Assembly (NCBI RefSeq): GCF_013346665.1 | Contig: NZ_JABVBB010000027.1 | Span: forward strand, 1-34,712 | DNA length: 34,712 nucleotides | Direction: 5' to 3' | DNA from: Sulfitobacter maritimus | Lineage (GTDB): Bacteria > Pseudomonadota > Alphaproteobacteria > Rhodobacterales > Rhodobacteraceae | Shown: piece after piece, positions 30,451 through 34,712 of the stretch | Numbering within the stretch: the stretch's first letter is position 1 | Layout: the number at the start of each line of letters is the position of its first letter | Made by a program: the position numbers and the translations under genes | Notes under the pieces: generated by a model | The model's input: only the letters and a program-made list of their open reading frames with translations | The model's database searches: none | Told to the model about the DNA's origin: nothing

Positions 30451-32058
30451 TCATGTATCGATGCTTGGATAAATCAGGCCGTAGATTGCAGACAGCAGCC
30501 CGATGCACAGCAAGATCGAGAAACCAGCGATTGCACCGATCAGGACGTAGACGATGATCAGCAGGGCGACGAGCGCCAACATGATTCCCAATTCTCTCTG
30601 ATTTCGACCATGTCCAATGTCTCCTTGCTGACGCAACGCGGCGTGGACTCGAACAAGCCCATATAAGAACACAGTGCAGGTCGCCAATACGATCAGCAGG
30701 CTGCTATAGTTCGTCGGCATGCTGTATTCGAACCAGTCGCTTGCCTTCTCATGATTTCCCAAGACTGACAGGAAATCGCGAGTCAACCAACCCGCCATGG
30801 TCGATTCACTTGAAAGCATAAAAGTGCTTTGGAGCTTCATGCATAAGGCAATCAAGAGTCCCAGAATACAGCACCGGAAAATCCCGCGCATGATTTTGAG
30901 ATCGAGTTGATTGGACTGCCAGTGATATTCTCCATCTACCCCAGGTTCAGGATCTCGTCCAAGTTCCCAAAAATCGTATACAATTGTGAAGAGCAAAATG
31001 AGCCCCGCAAAGAAGAGATAAAATACCACACCCATGTAGAGATAGGCGAACCCGGTGAACGCAACCGCCTCCGGTATCGAAATGACGTGGGGGCGCTCAA
31101 TCGCCAACCGAGCCCATTCCACCGGGTAATTGCCAGCATCGCGGGTCAGTAATGGGGTTAAACACCTATCGATCCACTGAAGAACAGTAGCTATAGGTAA
31201 GCAAACAAGAAAGGCTGCCCAATACGTCACCGAAAAGGCCGCGACTTTTCGCATCCACATGTCGTCATTTGCGATCCCTTCACCTTCAAGGTTTAACTGT
31301 GACCGCCTTGCGCCTCTCCAAAAGACCACTAAATCGCGCACGAATACGAAGTATAGCGGCATGAGCACCATGAAGAGGAGTGTCCAGTTCGGCGCCCATA
31401 GGTATCCAACCTGCTTAATCACACCATTCGCCTGCGGATAAACAATGCTGTGAATGCCCAAAAAATAAGAGGAAAATCCAAGGGCCACGGCCCCTGCGAA
31501 CACCGATGCCGACAAATCCAAAGGGGATCCCCGGTTGAACACGGCCTCCGATGTCCTCGCCAGGCTAAATCCCGGCCTCGGCGAAATAACATCACTTTTG
31601 TGCGCCAACGGTGACGGAACCACGGTACCAACATCGATTGCCGCGTTCTGAACCGTATCTGGAGGAGTATGCGCATCGTGGCCGTCTGACCCCGCACGCA
31701 GCGCTCGCCTCTTGGCTACCAATCGGGCCCGGGCCACACTAAGTTCCGTCTGCCACTCGCTGGTCGCCTTCGGATCATCACACCCAAACACCCTTGCCAG
31801 CCATCGAATGTTCTCGGCGCTGATTCCTTTCTCGTTGTCTTGGTACCAAAGCTGCACTGTTCGTAGCTCGATCCCGGACCGGTTGGCTTCGATCTGAGTG
31901 ATTGCGGTAGCAAGAAGCTCGGGTGTCCACGGTCCCAAGGGTATCCCATCTTTGTCAGTAGGCCGACCCGCTCCGGCCGCGCTCAACCGTCTGAACAACT
32001 CCTTAAAGTCACTTCCGTCATCCAACGGAGGAACAAAGTATTTTCCATTTTTTATCAA
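30451..32058 (-). CDS. RcgA-like membrane protein with an N-terminal helix-turn-helix-like domain
   Basis: A 535-residue protein. The N-terminal about 115 residues contain a segment (RTVQLWYQDNEKGISAENIRWLARVFGCDDPKATSEWQ) that looks like a helix-turn-helix or an intracellular signalling domain. After a Pro/Ser linker follow about eight membrane helices (for example LLFMVLMPLYFVFVRDLVVFW and LGIMLALVALLIIVYVLIGAIAGFSILLCIGLL). It leads the two-gene operon with the hydrolase at 29415. A membrane-held sensor of a signal processed by the hydrolase, or a transporter, is possible. Family assignment to RcgA is from memory. Confidence 0.7.
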   Translation of the reverse strand: MIKNGKYFVPPLDDGSDFKELFRRLSAAGAGRPTDKDGIPLGPWTPELLATAITQIEANRSGIELRTVQLWYQDNEKGISAENIRWLARVFGCDDPKATSEWQTELSVARARLVAKRRALRAGSDGHDAHTPPDTVQNAAIDVGTVVPSPLAHKSDVISPRPGFSLARTSEAVFNRGSPLDLSASVFAGAVALGFSSYFLGIHSIVYPQANGVIKQVGYLWAPNWTLLFMVLMPLYFVFVRDLVVFWRGARRSQLNLEGEGIANDDMWMRKVAAFSVTYWAAFLVCLPIATVLQWIDRCLTPLLTRDAGNYPVEWARLAIERPHVISIPEAVAFTGFAYLYMGVVFYLFFAGLILLFTIVYDFWELGRDPEPGVDGEYHWQSNQLDLKIMRGIFRCCILGLLIALCMKLQSTFMLSSESTMAGWLTRDFLSVLGNHEKASDWFEYSMPTNYSSLLIVLATCTVFLYGLVRVHAALRQQGDIGHGRNQRELGIMLALVALLIIVYVLIGAIAGFSILLCIGLLSAIYGLIYPSIDT

Positions 32059-32222
32059 GGGCGTACCGTTGTTCGTTTCGTTCTATTTCGCTGGCGTTCG
32101 CTTCGTATCGTGAATTCGCGGCTCACGACAGTGCAACTACAGGCAGTGTGATTCGATCGCCATCCACTGGGCCAGAAAATGGCTGACGTGATCGAAATCC
32201 TGCTCGGTCGTTGCAAACTGGA

Positions 32223-32498
32223 ATGAAGAACGTGGTGAGACTGTTGAAAGAAGAAGCAGAGCCCATAGCCCGATTGTTTGGAAATGATCGGGAGCGCACG
32301 GTTGGATGGGTATACCTGTGGAATTCCTCTGAGTTGTCGGTGCTCTGGCTGGACGAGCAGGTGCCTGCCGGTTCTATCGAGCCGCCGCTTCATCCCGAAG
32401 TGCTGGCAGAGGCAAAATCGTCGACACCAGTGAAAGTGATCGAGTACCTCGGAGCGCTTTCGAGTGGCGGCGAGCATACCCAAACTAGCAGGCCTTGA
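32223..32498 (+). CDS. Small hypothetical protein
   Basis: A 91-residue protein (MKNVVRLLKEEAEPIARLFGNDRERTVGWVYLWNSSELSVLWL) with no signal peptide or membrane helix. ATG at 32223; TTG at 32211 is an alternative. Its start overlaps as ATGA the stop of a short open stretch (from 32152). It is divergent from the RcgA-like gene and precedes the TrbM-like gene. Codon use looks genuine but function is unknown. Confidence 0.5.
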   Translation: MKNVVRLLKEEAEPIARLFGNDRERTVGWVYLWNSSELSVLWLDEQVPAGSIEPPLHPEVLAEAKSSTPVKVIEYLGALSSGGEHTQTSRP

Positions 32499-32524
32499 TA
32501 GTCATCGGAGCAGGTCTTTCAAAA

Positions 32525-32535
32525 ATATACTATTG
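32525..32535 (+). promoter_or_regulatory. ATATACTATTG box shared with the virB promoter
   Basis: The 11-bp sequence at 32525-32535 is identical to the minus-strand box at 28931-28941 in the virB promoter region. Here it lies in an AT-rich stretch about 65 bp before the TrbM-like gene, in the same orientation relative to that gene as in the virB promoter. Confidence 0.5.
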
Positions 32536-32597
32536 GTGTAATGAATATAAAATATCCAGAGAGACCGTCAACCTGCCAAAACTGTAGGAGAGTACTC

Positions 32598-33350
32598 ATG
32601 CCCAAAGCGCTTACTCGTTTCGTCGTCCTTGTCGCTCTTGGCTCCACATCTTTTTTCGGAACGGTCGAGCGGAGTAGGGCGCAAACTTATCCGATCGATT
32701 GCGCGATCCTGCTTTGTCTCTCGGGCGGCTGGCCCGCGTCAGCGCCATGCTCACGCGCCCGCGCTGAATTCATTCGAAGAATAACACCCTGGCCGGTAGA
32801 GCCTCCGTTGCAGATATGGCGTTGTCCGATGAGAGCATCCCATGACATCAATGGCACTGGTAAAGATGGCGGCCGTATCTTCGACATTCTGTTCGATAGA
32901 CCGCGTCATCCGCTGCTCCGGACGATTACCGTTGCCCCATCTCAGGAAGTCGGCCTGTCATCGACGAGCGTGTTCCCGGCGGAAAGGGTTGAAACGGCGG
33001 ATAAGAGGAGTGACTTTTCTATTACGCTTGGTCAAGAACGCGCCGACATCGACATCAGCGGTCCGGAGTTTAACTTCGTGCGTTCGATACGAATCTTTGA
33101 TGTGCGTCACGCTCGACAATACGAGGCAGGCAGCGAGGGGGACTGCGAGCGGAGCGCGGTCGTTGTACTTGGAACTTATGGAGTACAAGGAGACTTCTCT
33201 TGGCAGCGTTCATCAATTGGAACCTTGCCGAAAGATCATGTAGGGCTGGAGAGATGGGGCGACAATTGTCCGAGCGTCCGCCACCGTTCGGTGTTTGTCG
33301 AGTGGCGGGATTACGAGGGCAGATATGGCTACGAGCAGGTCAACTACTGA
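32598..33350 (+). CDS. TrbM/KikA-like secreted conjugation protein
   Basis: A 250-residue protein with signal peptide (LTRFVVLVALGSTSFFGTVERSRAQ). The first mature part, YPIDCAILLCLSGGWPASAPCSRARAEFIRRITPWPVEPPLQIWRCPM, has the four-cysteine pattern of TrbM/KikA-type proteins (C-x-LCLS-G-P-C-FxxI-CP). The C-terminal about 150 residues are beta-rich and not recognised. ATG at 32598 follows TAGGAGAG. Presence of the shared box upstream suggests co-regulation with the virB operon. The gene is followed directly by the insertion sequence. Confidence 0.75.
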   Translation: MPKALTRFVVLVALGSTSFFGTVERSRAQTYPIDCAILLCLSGGWPASAPCSRARAEFIRRITPWPVEPPLQIWRCPMRASHDINGTGKDGGRIFDILFDRPRHPLLRTITVAPSQEVGLSSTSVFPAERVETADKRSDFSITLGQERADIDISGPEFNFVRSIRIFDVRHARQYEAGSEGDCERSAVVVLGTYGVQGDFSWQRSSIGTLPKDHVGLERWGDNCPSVRHRSVFVEWRDYEGRYGYEQVNY

Positions 33351-33419
33351 GCCCACTCGGGAAAAAAAGCCATTTGCTTTAAATGGGAACTCACGCCTAA
33401 AGGCAATTTTCTAAGTTAT

Positions 33420-33428
33420 GGGCACCTC
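33420..33428 (+). repeat. Left inverted repeat of the IS
   Basis: GGGCACCTC, matching the complement of the right end at 34701-34709 in all nine positions; the match weakens after the next two bases. Confidence 0.8.
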
Positions 33429-33495
33429 TAAAAATTGCCCCAACCCCGGTGCTGCGTTATCTTTGATGGGACGAACCGGCACAGGGGAGACGGCA

Positions 33496-34539
33496 ATGAC
33501 GCAGATGGGTTTCTTTGATCTTTCCGACCGCTATGCGAGCCTTGACGCGAAGAAGGACCCATTGGTTGAGATCGATGCGGTCGTGCCGTGGGAGGAGTTT
33601 CGTTCTATTTTGGATGAGGTTTGGCGCAAGCCTGATGCGGAGCGCAAGTCGCGCGCAGGCCGCAAGCCGATGGACACTGTGCTGATGTTCAAGACGCTGG
33701 TGCTGAGCGCACTCTACAACCTGTCGGACGATCAGATCGAATATCAGGTCCGTGACCGGCTGTCCTTTATGAGGTTTCTGGGACTTAGCCTTGCGGACCG
33801 GGTGCCGGATGCAAAGACGGTGTGGCTGTATCGCGATGCGCTGGCGCAGGCGGGCAAGGTGGAAGAGCTGTTTCGTCAATTTGACGGGTATTTGGCGCGG
33901 CAGGGGTATATCGCTCGGGGTGGGCAAATTCTTGATGCCTCTATTGTGGCGGTGCCGCGCAATCACAACACGCGCGACGAGAACGCGTCAATCAAGAAGG
34001 GCGAGAACCCCGAGCATTGGGAAAACAAGCCCGCCAAGCGCAGCCAGAAGGACGTGGACGCGCGCTGGACGAAAAAGCACGGCAAGAGCCATTACGGCTA
34101 CAAGAACCATGTGAACGTCGACCGAAAGCACAAGCTGGTCCGGCGCTATCACGTCAGCGATGCCGCGCTGCATGACAGTCAAGCGGTGGATCACCTGCTG
34201 ATGCGAGGCAATACCGGCTCCGGTGTGTGGGCGGATGCGGCCTATCGGTCCGAGGAGACGGAGGCGAAATTGCGCGCGCGGAAGCTGAAAAGTCACATCC
34301 ACCGTAAGGGGAAACGCGGCAAACCTCTCACAGATCAGGCCAAGGGCAGCAATCGGACCAAATCCACCGTTCGGGTCCGGGTGGAACATGTATTCGGCGC
34401 ACAGACCAACGACATGGGTGGCACCCTTGTGCGTAGCATTGGTCTGGTGCGAGCCAAGGCCAGGATCGGGATGAAGAACCTCGCATATAACATGCGACGC
34501 CTCGTTCAACTGCGCCGCATCAACCCGTGTCCGGCGTGA
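33496..34539 (+). CDS. IS5-family DDE transposase
   Basis: A 347-residue transposase. The N-terminal DUF772 domain (about 30-115) contains VLMFKTLVLSALYNLSDDQIEYQVRDRLSFMRFLGL, typical of IS5. The DDE catalytic residues are D147 (GQILDASIV), D247 (GVWADAAYRS) and E297 (VRVEHVFG), with the expected KYGYK-like motif (HYGYKNHV). No frameshift is seen, so the element should be active. The ATG at 33496 is used; a GTG/ATG upstream at 33418 falls in the left end of the IS. Confidence 0.94.
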   Translation: MTQMGFFDLSDRYASLDAKKDPLVEIDAVVPWEEFRSILDEVWRKPDAERKSRAGRKPMDTVLMFKTLVLSALYNLSDDQIEYQVRDRLSFMRFLGLSLADRVPDAKTVWLYRDALAQAGKVEELFRQFDGYLARQGYIARGGQILDASIVAVPRNHNTRDENASIKKGENPEHWENKPAKRSQKDVDARWTKKHGKSHYGYKNHVNVDRKHKLVRRYHVSDAALHDSQAVDHLLMRGNTGSGVWADAAYRSEETEAKLRARKLKSHIHRKGKRGKPLTDQAKGSNRTKSTVRVRVEHVFGAQTNDMGGTLVRSIGLVRAKARIGMKNLAYNMRRLVQLRRINPCPA

Positions 34540-34700
34540 ATACCGGGCGATCCAAGAACCGATCACGCGTCAAAGCATGACAAACAAGGCTTGAAGGCCG
34601 CAATACAGCGGCTGCGAGGCTCTGCCAATTGCCAGACGAAAGCCACGATCCTGCTTCAGGCCGCCCGCACCGCCAAACTACCAAAAATTGTTCAAAAATC

Positions 34701-34709
34701 GAGGTGCCC
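34701..34709 (-). repeat. Right inverted repeat of the IS
   Basis: GAGGTGCCC, complement of the left end GGGCACCTC. The window stops three bases later, so the flanking DNA on this side is almost unseen. Confidence 0.8.
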
Positions 34710-34712
34710 TTA

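Larger units (their letters stand above)
33420..34709 (+). mobile_element. Complete IS5-family insertion sequence
   Basis: About 1290 bp bounded by inverted repeats: GGGCACCTC at 33420-33428 and its complement GAGGTGCCC at 34701-34709. The same trinucleotide TTA lies at 33416-33418, one base before the left repeat, and at 34710-34712 right after the right repeat, which fits a short target duplication of the TNA type, though exact ends are off by one. It carries one transposase gene and inserted downstream of the TrbM-like gene. Confidence 0.85.

Noticed and set aside
32179..32226. 15-residue ORF ending in an ATGA overlap with the gene at 32223
   Set aside because: Too short, no clear ribosome site; it may be the tail of a lost gene but cannot be supported.
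32055..32483. 142-residue minus-strand ORF upstream of the RcgA-like gene
   Set aside because: It is antisense to the small plus-strand gene at 32223, is Arg/His-rich, and has no ribosome site or motif.
1..34712. CRISPR arrays, tRNA, rRNA and replication genes
   Set aside because: I saw no regularly spaced repeats, cloverleaf sequences or rep/par coding frames; absence by eye is not proof.

Overview
The window looks like part of a conjugative plasmid or integrative element from an alphaproteobacterium, most likely Rhodobacteraceae. Support: high-GC coding with characteristic VirB-type conjugation genes, an ArdC-type anti-restriction gene, IS5-family transposase, and an RcgA/RcgR-like gene pair of the kind known from rhizobial conjugative plasmids. 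No rRNA, tRNA, CRISPR array, replication gene, relaxase or coupling protein (VirD4/TraG) is visible, so the mobilisation and replication parts of the element must lie outside the window.

Region 1 (about 1-4400) is a recombination and DNA-processing block: a small tyrosine recombinase whose catalytic tyrosine position is histidine, a membrane-anchored staphylococcal-nuclease-like protein with all catalytic residues, a NucS-like PD-(D/E)xK protein on the minus strand, and an ArdC zincin protein. ArdC is followed by a strong terminator and then a roughly 100-nt segment able to form a closed three-helix structure.

Region 2 (about 4480-17090) is an accessory island of small cytosolic, secreted and regulatory genes: two related secreted alpha/beta hydrolases (one with Ser and His catalytic residues lost, the other fused to a DUF6958-like domain), an AraC regulator, two TetR regulators with clear palindromic operators, two divergent ArsR regulators each leading its own SRPBCC gene, VOC/PhnB, SnoaL-like, saccharopine-dehydrogenase-like, I78 inhibitor, GFA, DoxX, DUF1579-like and RibD/DHFR-like genes, and a frameshifted YdeI gene. 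Several genes are translationally coupled by ATGA overlaps. The pattern suggests a collection of small-molecule stress or detoxification modules, each with its own repressor.

Region 3 (about 17200-28850, minus strand) is a tightly packed type IV secretion operon, read in the order: unknown gene, lytic transglycosylase, virB2, virB3, virB4, a short virB7-like lipoprotein, a second lytic transglycosylase with a C-terminal tail resembling the VirB5 tail, virB5, virB8, virB9, virB10, virB11, DUF4177, a secreted unknown, virB6. It ends at a large hairpin terminator. Most junctions overlap by 4-11 nt.

Region 4 (about 28900-34712) holds the AT-rich divergent promoter of the operon, a small secreted protein, an RcgR-like hydrolase and an RcgA-like HTH-plus-membrane protein (candidate conjugation regulators), a TrbM/KikA-like secreted protein preceded by the same 11-bp box found in the virB promoter, and a complete IS5-family insertion sequence whose right inverted repeat ends three bases before the window ends.
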